DNA of 48,588 nt from an uncultured Eubacteriales bacterium (GCA_949744075.1 CATJWI010000094.1:1-48588); one strand, 5' to 3'. Positions 25,221 to 35,502 are shown, numbered from the stretch's first letter. Notes: generated by a model not told the origin, from the sequence alone. Numbers and translations: made by a program.

Positions 25221-25589
25221 TTACTGGACCGCGATGGCCTCGATCTCGCAGAGGACTCCTTTGGGCAGGGCCTTGACCGCTACGCAGCTGCGGCCTGGCT
25301 TGGAGACGAAATACTTGGCGTAGACCTCGTTGAAGGCGGCAAAGTCTCCCATGTCCGCCAGGAAGCAGGTGGTCTTGATCACCTTAGTGAAGTCTGTCCC
25401 GGCGGCGGTCAGGATGGCGCCGACGTTCTGACAGCTCTGCTCGGTCTGGGCGGCGATGCCCTGGGGGACCTCGCCAGTGGCGGGGTCTACGGGGATCTGG
25501 CCCGAGGTGATGACGAAGCCGTTGGCCGCATAGCCCTGGGAGTAGGGGCCGATGGCCCCGGGGGCGTTTTTGGTGTCGATGAGCTTCAT
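25221..25589 (-). CDS. ridA: RidA family enamine/imine deaminase
   Basis: A 122-residue protein with the full RidA pattern: APGAIGPYSQG at the N-terminus, SGQIPVDPATGEV, the central TKVIKTTCFLADM, and GRSCVAVKALPKG carrying the Arg that binds the substrate carboxylate. RidA hydrolyses 2-aminoacrylate and related imines that damage PLP enzymes. It is the third gene of the dpaL operon (31 bases after the antiporter), and diaminopropionate ammonia-lyase makes 2-aminoacrylate as an intermediate, so the placement makes direct biochemical sense. AAAGGAAG precedes the start. Confidence 0.93.
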   Translation of the reverse strand: MKLIDTKNAPGAIGPYSQGYAANGFVITSGQIPVDPATGEVPQGIAAQTEQSCQNVGAILTAAGTDFTKVIKTTCFLADMGDFAAFNEVYAKYFVSKPGRSCVAVKALPKGVLCEIEAIAVQ

Positions 25590-25619
25590 GCTTTGATCTT
25601 CCTTTCTGATATCAGGCTT

Positions 25620-26939
25620 TTATCCAGACGAGCGGGATCGCCCCGCCCGGTTTGGACCGGTTTGCTTCTCCCTGCCCTCCTGGAGCAGGCGCTGGTGGTC
25701 TTCCAGCATGAGCTGGGCCGCGATGTCCAGGGAGTGGATGGCCTCGTACTGGTCTACCAGGTCGCTCTGGACCAGGTCGCTGTAGGTCTTCTCCCCACCG
25801 TAGGACAGCTTCAGAAAAACGGGGGTGCAGATGGCGCAGGCCATGACGCACAGGATCACCGGGCCGGTGAGGGCCTCCTGCATCAGGCCCAGGGCCAGGC
25901 CCTTGGTGGCCACGATCAGGGCCACCTCCCCCCGGCAGACCATGCCCACCCCTACCTGGAGGCTCTCCCTACCACTGTAGCCGCACAGGCGGGCCCCCAA
26001 GCCGCAGCCCAGGAGCTTGGTGGACATGGCCACCAGGGTGAGGACCAGGGCAAAGAGCAAAAGGGCCCCGCTCATCTCCGGCAACACCAGCTTCACCCCA
26101 ATGCCCGCGAAAAAGACGGGGGAGAAGAAGAGGAACGACAGGGTTTCGCACCGGGAGGCGATGTGAGCGGCCTGGCTGGTGTTGGCGATGATGACCCCCG
26201 CCAGATAGGCCCCCGTGATATCGGCCACGCCGAAGAAGGTCTCCGCCCCATAGGCGAAGAGGAAGCAAAGCCCAAAGGAAAATACGGCGTACCGCCGCCG
26301 GCCCCGGTCCTCGGCCTGGGTCAGCCATTTGACGCCCTTGTGCAGGAGCACCCCAAGGACGAGGGCGGCGGCGAAAAACCCGCCGATGCGCAGCAGCACC
26401 AGGGACAGCCGCACCGTGGGGTCCGCCATGCTGGTGACCAGAGTGAGGGCCACGATGCCCAGAATGTCGTCAATGAGGGCGGCGCTGAGCACCGCGCTGC
26501 CCGAGCGGGTGGACAGCTTGCCCATTTCCCGCAGGGTCTCCACTGTAATGCTCACCGAGGTGGCGGTGAGGATCACGCCCAGGAAGGCGCTCTCCAAGGG
26601 GCTGCCCACGCCAAAGGCTGTCCCCAGCAGGAAGCCTCCTGCCAGAGGGACCGCCACCCCGCACAGGGCGATGATCAGGGCGGAGCGCCCTGACTTCCGC
26701 AGCTCCTGCACGTCTGTCTCCAGACCGGCGGTGAACATGAGGACGATGACTCCGATCTCGGAGACCTGATCCATAAAATCCGTCTCCACCAGCACTCCCA
26801 GGCAGGCGGGGCCCAGCAGCAGCCCCGCCAGAAGCGCCCCCACCACCTGGGGCAGGGCGAAGCGTTTTGTCACGATACCAAACAACTTGGTGCTGAACAG
26901 GATCAGCGCCATATCTAACAAAAAATGATAAGAACCCAT
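25620..26939 (-). CDS. CPA2-family cation:proton antiporter
   Basis: A 439-residue membrane protein with about 12 hydrophobic segments, covering the N-terminal 390 residues, then a charged tail of about 50 residues. Family marks are FALPQVVGALLAGLLLGP, FTAGLETDVQEL, TSVSITVETL and SAALIDDILGIVALTL, whose Asp pair is the ion site of NapA/KefB-type proteins. It exchanges Na+ or K+ for H+. It lies between dpaL and ridA in one leftward operon; an ion antiporter could offset the pH change from ammonia release. No regulatory TrkA domain is present. The ribosome site is weak. Confidence 0.9.
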   Translation of the reverse strand: MGSYHFLLDMALILFSTKLFGIVTKRFALPQVVGALLAGLLLGPACLGVLVETDFMDQVSEIGVIVLMFTAGLETDVQELRKSGRSALIIALCGVAVPLAGGFLLGTAFGVGSPLESAFLGVILTATSVSITVETLREMGKLSTRSGSAVLSAALIDDILGIVALTLVTSMADPTVRLSLVLLRIGGFFAAALVLGVLLHKGVKWLTQAEDRGRRRYAVFSFGLCFLFAYGAETFFGVADITGAYLAGVIIANTSQAAHIASRCETLSFLFFSPVFFAGIGVKLVLPEMSGALLLFALVLTLVAMSTKLLGCGLGARLCGYSGRESLQVGVGMVCRGEVALIVATKGLALGLMQEALTGPVILCVMACAICTPVFLKLSYGGEKTYSDLVQSDLVDQYEAIHSLDIAAQLMLEDHQRLLQEGREKQTGPNRAGRSRSSG

Positions 26940-26984
26940 GCTTTGCTTGTCGCCTCTTTATAAAATTTTTCAGTCTTCCGGGTT

Positions 26985-28214
26985 TTAAAACATCAAGGGA
27001 TGCGCCCCGTCGTAGACTACGTGGCGGTAGCCCTGCGGGTCGGTGTCCCCCTCGGTGTTGAACAGCAGGACCACCGAATTTTCGTCCAGGCCCAGCTTGT
27101 CCCGGAAGGGGCGCAGCTCCTCCCGCTCCAGCAGAAGGGAGAGAAGGCCCGCGGTGACGGCCCCGGACTCTCCGGAGACCACCGGCCGGTCTCCGCCCGC
27201 CGGGGCGGCCAGCACCCGCATCCCCCGGGCGGAGACCGCGTCGGGGCAGGCAAAGGCAAAGTCGGTGTTGTCCCGCAGGATAGGCCAGGTGAGCTGGCAG
27301 GGCTCGGCACAGTTGAGTCCTGCCATGATGGTGATCTCCGAGCCGATGGCCTTATGCTCTTTTCCGTCGTCCTGGCGGAGGGACTCGAAGATGCAGGCCA
27401 CCTCCTCCGGCTCCACCACGGCGATTTTGGGCCGGTCCTTCCCATAGGTACAGCAGAGGGCGCCGGTGACGCCGCCGGCCATGGCCCCCACGCCCGCCTG
27501 GAGGAACACATGGGTGGGGCGGCGGTAGCCCAGCAGCTCCAGCTGGTCCATGGCCTCATAGACCATGGTGGTGTAGCCTTGGATGATCCAGCGGGGGGCG
27601 GTCTCATACCCGGGCCAGGAGGTGTCCTGGATCAGGGTCCAGCCCTTCTCCTCCGCCATCTTGGCGGCGTAGCGCACCGCGTCGTCATAGCTCAGGTCGG
27701 TGATGGTGACTTCCGCGCTCCCCGCGTCCCGGATGGCCTGGGCCCGGGCCTCCACTGAGCCCCGGGGCATGTAGACGTAGGACTTGGCTCCCAGAAGCCC
27801 CGCCGCCCAAGAGATTCCCTTGCCGTGGTTGCCGTCGGTGGTGGTGACAAAGGTCATTTTACTGATCTTCTCACGGTTTTCCGGGCGCTGGAGCTGCTCC
27901 ATGGTGACGGTGTGGTGGTCCAGGCCCAGACTCTCGCATACCGACCGGCACAGGGCATACACCCCGCCCAGGCCCTTAAAGGCGTTAAGGCCGAAACGCT
28001 TGGACTCATCCTTGACGCAGATAGCCGCTACCCCAAGGCGCTTGGCCAGGCCGTTGAGTTCCACCAGGGGGGTGGGGGCATACTGCTTCAGGGACTCGTG
28101 GAGATGGCGCACCGGCCCGGTGGCCTCCCGGGAGAGAAAGTCGGGGGCTGGGCTGGGGGTGCGGTGGGGATTGAGCTCCATTTGGATGTTTGCAATGGTT
28201 TCTACCTGTAACAT
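26985..28214 (-). CDS. dpaL: Diaminopropionate ammonia-lyase
   Basis: A 409-residue PLP enzyme of the fold II type that converts 2,3-diaminopropionate to pyruvate and two ammonia. The PLP lysine is K80 in LNAFKGLGG, matching the position of K77 in the E. coli enzyme (YgeX). Other family marks are TTTDGNHGKG, the QDTSWPGYE segment, QAGVGAMAGG for the PLP phosphate, and SGESGAV. The start follows AAAGGAGG. A near-consensus sigma-54 promoter lies 41 bases upstream, so this gene and the antiporter and ridA behind it should be under a sigma-54 activator. In E. coli the dpaL homologue neighbours an M20 gene (ygeY); here a broken M20 gene of that type lies 3.6 kb away. Confidence 0.93.
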   Translation of the reverse strand: MLQVETIANIQMELNPHRTPSPAPDFLSREATGPVRHLHESLKQYAPTPLVELNGLAKRLGVAAICVKDESKRFGLNAFKGLGGVYALCRSVCESLGLDHHTVTMEQLQRPENREKISKMTFVTTTDGNHGKGISWAAGLLGAKSYVYMPRGSVEARAQAIRDAGSAEVTITDLSYDDAVRYAAKMAEEKGWTLIQDTSWPGYETAPRWIIQGYTTMVYEAMDQLELLGYRRPTHVFLQAGVGAMAGGVTGALCCTYGKDRPKIAVVEPEEVACIFESLRQDDGKEHKAIGSEITIMAGLNCAEPCQLTWPILRDNTDFAFACPDAVSARGMRVLAAPAGGDRPVVSGESGAVTAGLLSLLLEREELRPFRDKLGLDENSVVLLFNTEGDTDPQGYRHVVYDGAHPLMF

Positions 28215-28254
28215 AAAAATACCTCCTTTGGATGGTTTGTTGTCTCTATGTTAT

Positions 28255-28271
28255 AGCAAGCGCCGTGCCAA
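28255..28271 (-). promoter_or_regulatory. Sigma-54 promoter of the dpaL operon
   Basis: Minus strand reads TTGGCACGGCGCTTGCT, an exact match to TTGGCAC-N5-TTGCW with correct -24/-12 spacing. The predicted start site is about 30 bases before the dpaL start codon. Confidence 0.9.
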
Positions 28272-28370
28272 AATGCCCCATAGACCAGAAAACCATTGGG
28301 AGACAGGCACTTTTTATTTTTGAACGAGGTGTTTTTCCCGGGAGACCGCTCCGCCGTTCTCAATTTGAAA

Positions 28371-28424
28371 CAGAAAAAAGAAATGGGTCTATCAAAATGA
28401 GAAAATCTCCATTTTGATAGACCC
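28371..28424 (-). terminator. Terminator of the sigma-54 activator gene
   Basis: A perfect 15-pair stem (GGGTCTATCAAAATG and its complement, ten-base loop), read leftward into ATTTCTTTTTTCTG. It directly follows the stop of the gene at 28430. It contains the inverted repeat listed separately as a candidate enhancer. Confidence 0.85.
28391..28418. promoter_or_regulatory. Candidate enhancer (UAS) for the dpaL sigma-54 promoter
   Basis: ATCAAAAT and ATTTTGAT arms 12 bases apart, centred about 140 bases upstream of the sigma-54 promoter. The same eight-twelve-eight geometry recurs at 33850-33877 next to two other sigma-54 promoters, where no terminator is present. That supports a protein-binding role in addition to, or instead of, the terminator function. 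Confidence 0.6.
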
Positions 28425-28429
28425 GCTTT

Positions 28430-30166
<1,737 letters not shown>

Positions 30167-30197
30167 GTCCGTTCACCTCTCCTTTGCCTTTTCTCCA

Positions 30198-30206
30198 TTA
30201 TCGCAT
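30198..30206 (-). promoter_or_regulatory. Extended -10 promoter of the activator gene
   Basis: Minus strand TGCGATAAT (TG plus a -10 box), 32 bases before the start codon; the -35 region is poor. It lies downstream of the pepD terminator, so the activator seems to be transcribed on its own. Confidence 0.45.
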
Positions 30207-30247
30207 GTCCTGTCCCATTTTTCCAGAGGAAAATTCAGATTCCTGCG

Positions 30248-30285
30248 GGAAAAGGGCGGACGGCACGAATGGGTACCGTCCGCCC
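30248..30285 (-). terminator. Terminator of the nhaC-pepD operon
   Basis: Leftward GGGCGGACGG and CCGTCCGCCC around a 12-base loop, then CTTTTCC. Confidence 0.85.
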
Positions 30286-30302
30286 TCGGGCGGTCCGTTG
30301 GC

Positions 30303-31760
30303 TCAGTAGTCTTTCATGGCCGCCAGCACCTTCAGGAACCGGGCGTAATCGTCGGCCATGACCTTCACGGAGAAGTGTTCCCGGGGAGAGTGGGGGCTTT
30401 CCACCACCGGGCCCACCCCGGCGGCCTCCGCCCCGGGCATATGCATGAGGAAGATGCCCTGCTCGCAGGTGCCTTGGGCCACATTGGGCTCCATGTCGGC
30501 GTAGATGGGCCCCACCACCTGGGCCACCCGGCCGTTGCCGCAATATTCCCACTGGGGCAGGTCGTGGAGGATGTTGAGGCGCACACCCATCAGTTCACAA
30601 ATGCGCTGGATCTTGTCGAACTGGAAATACTTCTTGGCCGCTAGGGCGGAGCGGATGCATACCACCACCCGGAAGGCCCCTTGGGCCATCTCCACCACGC
30701 CCACATTGACGCAGGACTCATACTTGTGCTCGAAATACTTGTGGAGGGAGCACAGCCCGTCGGGGAGGATGGTCATGAGGGTCAAAAATTTCTCCGTGGT
30801 CCCGTCGTCGCAGGTCTCAGCCGCCGGGGCGTCCCACAGGGTTACCGACAGTTTTACATCGGGATCGGGCACCGCCAGCTCAGAGGAGTAGACCCCCTGC
30901 CACTCCTGTACTGCATTTACTACTGTCTCGGCCCACTCCGCCGGGAAGCTCAGCACACACTGGGCGTCCCGGGCGTAGGCGCAGGCGGTCTCCGCCCCGC
31001 CCACGAAGGAGGCGATGCGGAAGGGAACCTTCTTCTTTTTTTGCAGGTCGGAGAGCACCCGCACCAGCAGAGTGTTGGCGTTGCCCCGCTCGGCAAAGGC
31101 GTTCTTGCCGCTGTGGCCCCCCATAAGCCCGCCGATGGAGAGGGCGGCGGTCACGTCTCCCGGCCGGGCGGGGGTCATGTTCCGGTCCTGGAGCAGTTCC
31201 ATCTCCAGCTCCCCCGCGCCCCCCAGGGACAGGCGGGTGGCGTCGGTGCTGAGGATGATCTTGCTCTTGAGTTTGTCGTAGTGGAGCTTCCAAGCCCCCT
31301 TCATATCGGTCTCCTCATTGGTGGTGAACACCGCCTCCAGGGCCGGGTGGGGAATGTCTTTGGATTCCAGCACCGCCAGGATAAAGGCCATACCCAGGCC
31401 GCAGTCGGCCCCCAGGGTGGTGCCGTTGGCGTGGATGATGTCCCGGTCGGCGTCCAGCATCAGCTCCAGAGGTTCCTTTTCGAAGTCGTGCTCCACCCCG
31501 GGGTCGGTGGCGCAGATCATATCCATGTGGGCGGCCACCATCACCGAGGGGGCCTTCTCGTAGCCCGGGGTGGCGGGCTTGTAGATGATAACGTTGGTGG
31601 TCTCGTCCTGAAAGACCTCCAGCCCCAGGTCCCGGCCAAACTTCACCAGGTAGTCGCTAATGCCCTGGGTGTTGTCCGCCCGACGGCAGGTCACTTGGGA
31701 CAGGTCATAGAAGCACCGCAGCACGCTTTGAGGCTCCAGACCGTTAAATATATAGTCCAT
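30303..31760 (-). CDS. pepD: Aminoacyl-histidine dipeptidase (PepD type, M20)
   Basis: A 485-residue cytoplasmic zinc dipeptidase of the PepD (carnosinase-like) branch, which cuts Xaa-His and other dipeptides. Visible marks: VAAHMDMI (zinc His and Asp), GADCGLGMA (bridging Asp), TTNEETDMKGA (catalytic and ligand Glu), LSTDA, GGLMGGHSG and the late HMPGAEAAG. Length is as expected. AAAAGGAGC precedes the start at 31760. It ends the nhaC operon. With the M20 pair at the left end and dpaL nearby, it supports a peptide and amino-acid fermenting lifestyle. Confidence 0.93.
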   Translation of the reverse strand: MDYIFNGLEPQSVLRCFYDLSQVTCRRADNTQGISDYLVKFGRDLGLEVFQDETTNVIIYKPATPGYEKAPSVMVAAHMDMICATDPGVEHDFEKEPLELMLDADRDIIHANGTTLGADCGLGMAFILAVLESKDIPHPALEAVFTTNEETDMKGAWKLHYDKLKSKIILSTDATRLSLGGAGELEMELLQDRNMTPARPGDVTAALSIGGLMGGHSGKNAFAERGNANTLLVRVLSDLQKKKKVPFRIASFVGGAETACAYARDAQCVLSFPAEWAETVVNAVQEWQGVYSSELAVPDPDVKLSVTLWDAPAAETCDDGTTEKFLTLMTILPDGLCSLHKYFEHKYESCVNVGVVEMAQGAFRVVVCIRSALAAKKYFQFDKIQRICELMGVRLNILHDLPQWEYCGNGRVAQVVGPIYADMEPNVAQGTCEQGIFLMHMPGAEAAGVGPVVESPHSPREHFSVKVMADDYARFLKVLAAMKDY

Positions 31761-31790
31761 AATAAGACGCTCCTTTTGATGGGATTTTTC

Positions 31791-32209
31791 TTACAGCTTG
31801 CTCTCCAGCAGGGCATAGAAGGAACAGGCGGTGAGGATCTGGTCCACCGGGCAGGTCTCGTCTACGATGTGGCAGCCCGCCTCATCCCCTGCGCCGAAGA
31901 TGATGGTGGGGACCCCCAACTTCCCGGCGGTGACATAGCCGTTGGTAAAGCCGTTGCGGCGGTAGACGATGGGCTCCAACTCCAGCTCCGATACCGCTTT
32001 CCGGGCCGCCTCGATGCGGGGGTGGTCCTCCTCCAGACGCCAGGCCGGCAGCAGGTTTGCAGCACGGCCCCCCGCCCAGTCCAGGTGATGCCGCAAGTGT
32101 CCACGATTTTCCAGGAGACCCCGGGGAACCCTTCGCACAGCCCGTCCAGCTCCCTGAGCTCATGGGCTACTGCCAGGCCCGCCATCAGGGCTTGATGCTC
32201 TTTGTTCAT
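31791..32209 (-). pseudogene. Broken M20 peptidase, C-terminal fragment with frameshift
   Basis: Only the C-terminal third of a YgeY/ArgE-like M20 peptidase is left. It starts behind a good AAAGGAG site at 32209 (MNKEHQALMAGLAV), runs in frame to about ITWTG, then shifts frame at a run of six G (C on the plus strand, 32068-32073). The other frame then gives AANLLPAWRLEEDHP, NGFTNGYVTAGKLGVPT and FGAGDEAGCHIVDE, clear M20 C-terminal motifs. One extra G would restore the frame. The N-terminal zinc site is missing altogether, so even a repaired frame would not be an enzyme. Alternatives are a sequencing error in the G run or a slippery, phase-variable tract. Confidence 0.75.
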
Positions 32210-32240
32210 ATGGGGCTTCTCCTTTCGCTTTTGGGGCGGC

Positions 32241-33650
32241 TTACTGCTCTGCGGCGGCGGACTCCTTGACGTACTTGGTGTCGAAGCCCATCAGGGTCAC
32301 CACCAAGAGCACAACGGGGGTCACATAGGCGAAGAAGCTGTAGGGGATGAGCTGGGCGGGGCTGACGCCGATATGGCCGGCGGCCACCACCGAATTCATG
32401 TTCCAGGGCAGCAGGGTGCACATGGCGGTGCAGCCCACCGCCAGAGCCCGGGTCAGGTTCACCTTGTCCAGCCTGGTCCGGTCATAGACAGGGGCCATGA
32501 TGTTGCCGGCGAAGACATAGGCAAAGTTGGAGGAGGCGCCGATGGCGTTGCCCAGCACGGACATGAACACCGTGGCCAGGATGACGCTGAGCTTGGAATG
32601 AAGCCGCTGGGTCAGGGGCTCCACCAGGGCGTCGATGATGCCGGCGGCGTTGAGGATGCCGAACAGGCCGAAGGCGAAGAGGAACAGGATGCCCGTGCTG
32701 GCCATGCTGGTGATGCCGCCCCGGTTGAGCAGGGTGTCCACCATATCCATGCCGGAGTCAATGGAGTAGCCACCCCAGAAGTAGGAGATCACGTCGGGGA
32801 TGCTCTTGCCCTCCGCCAGGCAGGCGATGACGCCGCCGGCGAAGGCGCCGGTGAGCAGGGAGGGGATGGAGGCCTTCTTCATGGCCAGCATGCCGAAGAC
32901 GATGACCATGGGCAGCACCGCCACGACGCCCATATGGAAGTTGCTCTCCAGAGTCTGGCTGATGCCGTTGACCACGGTGTAGTCTACCGTTCCGTTGCTG
33001 TTGAGCATCAGGCCCATAATAAGGTAGAGCACGGCGCAGATGATGCCCGAGGGGACGGTGACCTTGGCCTGGTGCTTGATGCCCACGAACAGGTCCACCC
33101 CGGTGACGCCGGAGCAGAGGTTGGGGCCGTCGGACAGGGGGGAGATGGTGTCCCCGAAGAAGGCGCCGGAGCAAATGGCACCGGCGGTGATGAGGGGGTC
33201 AATGCCCATACCCATCCCGATGCCCGCCAGGGCAAGGCCCGCGGTGCCGCAGGTGCCCCAGGAGGTGCCGGTGACCATGGAGCACATGACGCACAGCAGG
33301 AAGGCGGCCACCAGGAAGAAGGAGGGGGAAATGAACTTGATGCCCAGATTAATAATGAGGGGCACGGTGCCGGCGGCGTTCCAGGTGCCCACCAGGCCGC
33401 CGTTGATCAGCAGGATCAGAATGGGGACAATGGCCCGGGTGCAGGACTGGACCACGCCGTTTTGAAGGTCCTTGTAGGACACACCCAGCCGCAGGCACAG
33501 GGGCAGGGCCACCAGCCAGCTCAGCAGGAAAAGGGGGTGGATCTTGGACCCCCAGGCCAGGGCGGGTACCATGATAACACTGAATACAGCGATCACAGTG
33601 AACAGGGCATACCCAAAGGAAGGCTTTTTTGCAATTTTTTGCTCATTCAT
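32241..33650 (-). CDS. NhaC-family sodium/proton or substrate antiporter
   Basis: A 469-residue membrane protein with about 11-12 hydrophobic segments. The start at 33650 is chosen because GAGGAG lies nine bases ahead; the track ORF runs 68 codons further up through the promoter. Family marks include SFGYALFTVIAVF, GTVPLIINLG, MVTGTSWGTCGTAGLALAGIG, FGDTISPLSDG and SSNFAYVFAGNIMAP. NhaC relatives exchange Na+ for H+, and some swap organic acids or amino acids (such as malate/lactate), so peptide or amino-acid exchange is possible here. It is first in an operon with the broken M20 gene and pepD, driven by a sigma-54 promoter. Confidence 0.9.
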   Translation of the reverse strand: MNEQKIAKKPSFGYALFTVIAVFSVIMVPALAWGSKIHPLFLLSWLVALPLCLRLGVSYKDLQNGVVQSCTRAIVPILILLINGGLVGTWNAAGTVPLIINLGIKFISPSFFLVAAFLLCVMCSMVTGTSWGTCGTAGLALAGIGMGMGIDPLITAGAICSGAFFGDTISPLSDGPNLCSGVTGVDLFVGIKHQAKVTVPSGIICAVLYLIMGLMLNSNGTVDYTVVNGISQTLESNFHMGVVAVLPMVIVFGMLAMKKASIPSLLTGAFAGGVIACLAEGKSIPDVISYFWGGYSIDSGMDMVDTLLNRGGITSMASTGILFLFAFGLFGILNAAGIIDALVEPLTQRLHSKLSVILATVFMSVLGNAIGASSNFAYVFAGNIMAPVYDRTRLDKVNLTRALAVGCTAMCTLLPWNMNSVVAAGHIGVSPAQLIPYSFFAYVTPVVLLVVTLMGFDTKYVKESAAAEQ

Positions 33651-33730
33651 CGTCATTTTCTCCTCTATTCTCAAATTTTTGGCGGGTGGTGTAAGAAAAA
33701 ATTGCGGTATCCGCCACTGCCTATCAATAG

Positions 33731-33747
33731 AGCAATGGGGATGCCAA
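33731..33747 (-). promoter_or_regulatory. Sigma-54 promoter of the nhaC-pepD operon
   Basis: Minus strand reads TTGGCATCCCCATTGCT: TTGGCA, correct five-base gap, TTGCT. The predicted start is about 70 bases before the nhaC start codon. Confidence 0.85.
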
Positions 33748-33849
33748 AGAGGAAATGCGTTTGTTTTTTTCTTCCCGATTTTCTCAAACCAAGTTTCCTC
33801 AATGGTTTGCCCGGTGTGGGGGATTTTTGCGCGAATAAGCACGTGAAAT

Positions 33850-33898
33850 CTCAAAATAATAAAATTCTCATTTTGAGATCACAGGTGTTTATTTTGAT
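33850..33898. promoter_or_regulatory. Shared enhancer (UAS) of two divergent sigma-54 promoters
   Basis: CTCAAAAT and ATTTTGAG arms are 12 bases apart (33850-33877), extended by AT/AT on the outer sides. A third half-site, ATTTTGAT, starts 21 bases (two turns) further on at 33891. It is about 100 bases from the leftward and 190 from the rightward promoter. The geometry is identical to the repeat upstream of dpaL. No T-run follows on either strand, so it is not a terminator. Confidence 0.7.
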
Positions 33899-34067
33899 AT
33901 CCGGTCAAGGGAGGATTGAGGGAGGAAACATGACGTTGTAAAAATGCATCAAAAAGGTAAATTTACAACAAAACGATTTGGGAAGAGGAGTGGGAAAACG
34001 GAGGGGATAGTGGGTAAACAGACTGGGGCGGAATGGGTGTATGGTTTTTGAAGAGGGACTTTCCGTT

Positions 34068-34084
34068 TTGGCACAGGGTATGCG
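34068..34084 (+). promoter_or_regulatory. Sigma-54 promoter of the permease / CoA operon
   Basis: TTGGCACAGGGTATGCG: perfect -24 element and correct spacing, with one change in the -12 element (ATGC for TTGC). The leader to the start codon at 34192 is about 100 bases. Confidence 0.8.
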
Positions 34085-34191
34085 TATAGTCTAAAGCAGG
34101 AATCAAAGACAGCTGTCAAAAAAGGAGCGGAGAGGGAAAGTGAGATTCCGGGCAGAGACAACCTGTTGGAAAGAAAAAGGAGGTTTATAAC

Positions 34192-35502
34192 ATGTACGAT
34201 ATTCTGGTTCTGATCATCGCGCTGGTCCTGTTTACCGTTCTGGCCTTCCTGCGGGTGGGCGCCATGCCCCTGGCCGCAACGGTGGCCCTCATTACCTGCA
34301 TCCTGGCCCGGCTGCCCATTCTGGAGACCATTCTGGGCCCCTTCATGGCCTCGGCGGCCAACTATGTGCAGAACTACTGCTTTGTGTTCTTCCTGGGGGC
34401 AGTGTTCTCCGCCCTCTATGAGCGATCCAAGGGCGCCAAGTCCATCGCCCTGTTTTTGAGCAAGGTCACCCACGGCAAGCACGTGGCCGCCCTTATCTTT
34501 ACTGTCACCGCCATTCTGACCTACGGCGGTATCAGCGGCTTCGTCATCTACTTCGTCATGTACCCCATCTGCCTGCAGATGTTCCAAAAGAACAACCTCT
34601 CCCGCATCCTCATCCCCGGCGCCATCACCGCCGGGTGCTGGACGGTGTCCATGGTGGCTCCCGGCTCCCCCTCGGTGCAGAACGTGGTGGCCATGAACAA
34701 CCTAGGCACTCCTTCTACCGCCGCCCTGGTCCCCGGCGTCATCACCATCGTGGTGGAGTACATCCTCATCGTGGCCTGGTTCGAGTACCGGACCAAGAAG
34801 CTCCAGAAGATGGGCAAGGGCTTCGACGACCCCACACTGCCTCCTCTGCCCGAGTCGGAGAAGGACTTCTCCGAGGACCCCGACGAGGTCCGGCCCAGCG
34901 CCATTATCTCCTTTATCCCCATTGCGGTCATCCTTATTCTTTTCAACGGCTTCCATCTGAAGGTAGAGGCCGCCGTCTTCTTCGGCATCCTCACCGCCTG
35001 CGTTCTCTTTAAGCCTTTCCTGCCTACTTACCGGGATTACATCGACCTGTTCAACCAGGGCGGCACTAACGCCATCAACGCCCTGCTGAACACCGCCATC
35101 GTGGTGGGCTTCGGCGGCGTGGCCCAGCAGACCATCGGTTTCCAGAAGATCGTAGACGGGGTGTTGCAGATGAACATCTCCCCCCTGGTCTTTGTGGCCA
35201 TCGCCGTTGCCGTGTGCGCCGGCATGTGCGGCTCCGCTTCCGGCGGCATGGGCATCGCCTTCAACGCTCTGAAGGACACCTTTGTGGCCCTGGGAGTCAA
35301 CCTGGAATATGTCCACCGGATCTCCGCCATCGCCGCCGGTACCCTGGACACCCTGCCCCACCAGGGCGGCCAGATCACCATTTTCGCCATCACCCATATG
35401 AACCACAAGACGGCCTACTGGGATATCTGCGTCACCCAGCTCATCATTCCCCTCATTACCGTCTTTGCCGTCACCATCCCCCTGTGCTCTCTGGGGCTGT
35501 AA
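34192..35502 (+). CDS. GntP-like carboxylate permease
   Basis: A 436-residue membrane protein with 11-13 hydrophobic segments and motifs reminiscent of the GntP/H+-gluconate superfamily (MVAPGSPSVQNVVAMNNLGT in the middle, CGSASGGMGIAFNAL near the end, DTLPHQGGQ). It should import a hydroxy-carboxylate with protons; the exact acid is unknown. AAAGGAGG lies ahead of the start. It heads a four-gene operon whose other enzymes act on CoA thioesters, so its substrate is likely the acid that they activate. A CitMHS or DASS assignment cannot be ruled out by eye. Confidence 0.82.
   Translation: MYDILVLIIALVLFTVLAFLRVGAMPLAATVALITCILARLPILETILGPFMASAANYVQNYCFVFFLGAVFSALYERSKGAKSIALFLSKVTHGKHVAALIFTVTAILTYGGISGFVIYFVMYPICLQMFQKNNLSRILIPGAITAGCWTVSMVAPGSPSVQNVVAMNNLGTPSTAALVPGVITIVVEYILIVAWFEYRTKKLQKMGKGFDDPTLPPLPESEKDFSEDPDEVRPSAIISFIPIAVILILFNGFHLKVEAAVFFGILTACVLFKPFLPTYRDYIDLFNQGGTNAINALLNTAIVVGFGGVAQQTIGFQKIVDGVLQMNISPLVFVAIAVAVCAGMCGSASGGMGIAFNALKDTFVALGVNLEYVHRISAIAAGTLDTLPHQGGQITIFAITHMNHKTAYWDICVTQLIIPLITVFAVTIPLCSLGL

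Larger units (their letters stand above)
33651..34191. other. Divergent sigma-54 control region (541 bases, no gene)
   Basis: This stretch separates the nhaC and permease genes. It holds a leftward sigma-54 promoter (33731-33747), a central AT-rich inverted repeat with an extra half-site (33850-33898) and a rightward sigma-54 promoter (34068-34084). The track ORFs here have no ribosome sites and I do not accept them. No tRNA or hairpin RNA was recognised in it. Confidence 0.8.

Noticed and set aside
33544-34020. Protein-coding ORFs in the divergent control region
   Set aside because: The track ORFs overlap the two sigma-54 promoters and enhancer, run antisense into nhaC, and have no ribosome sites.
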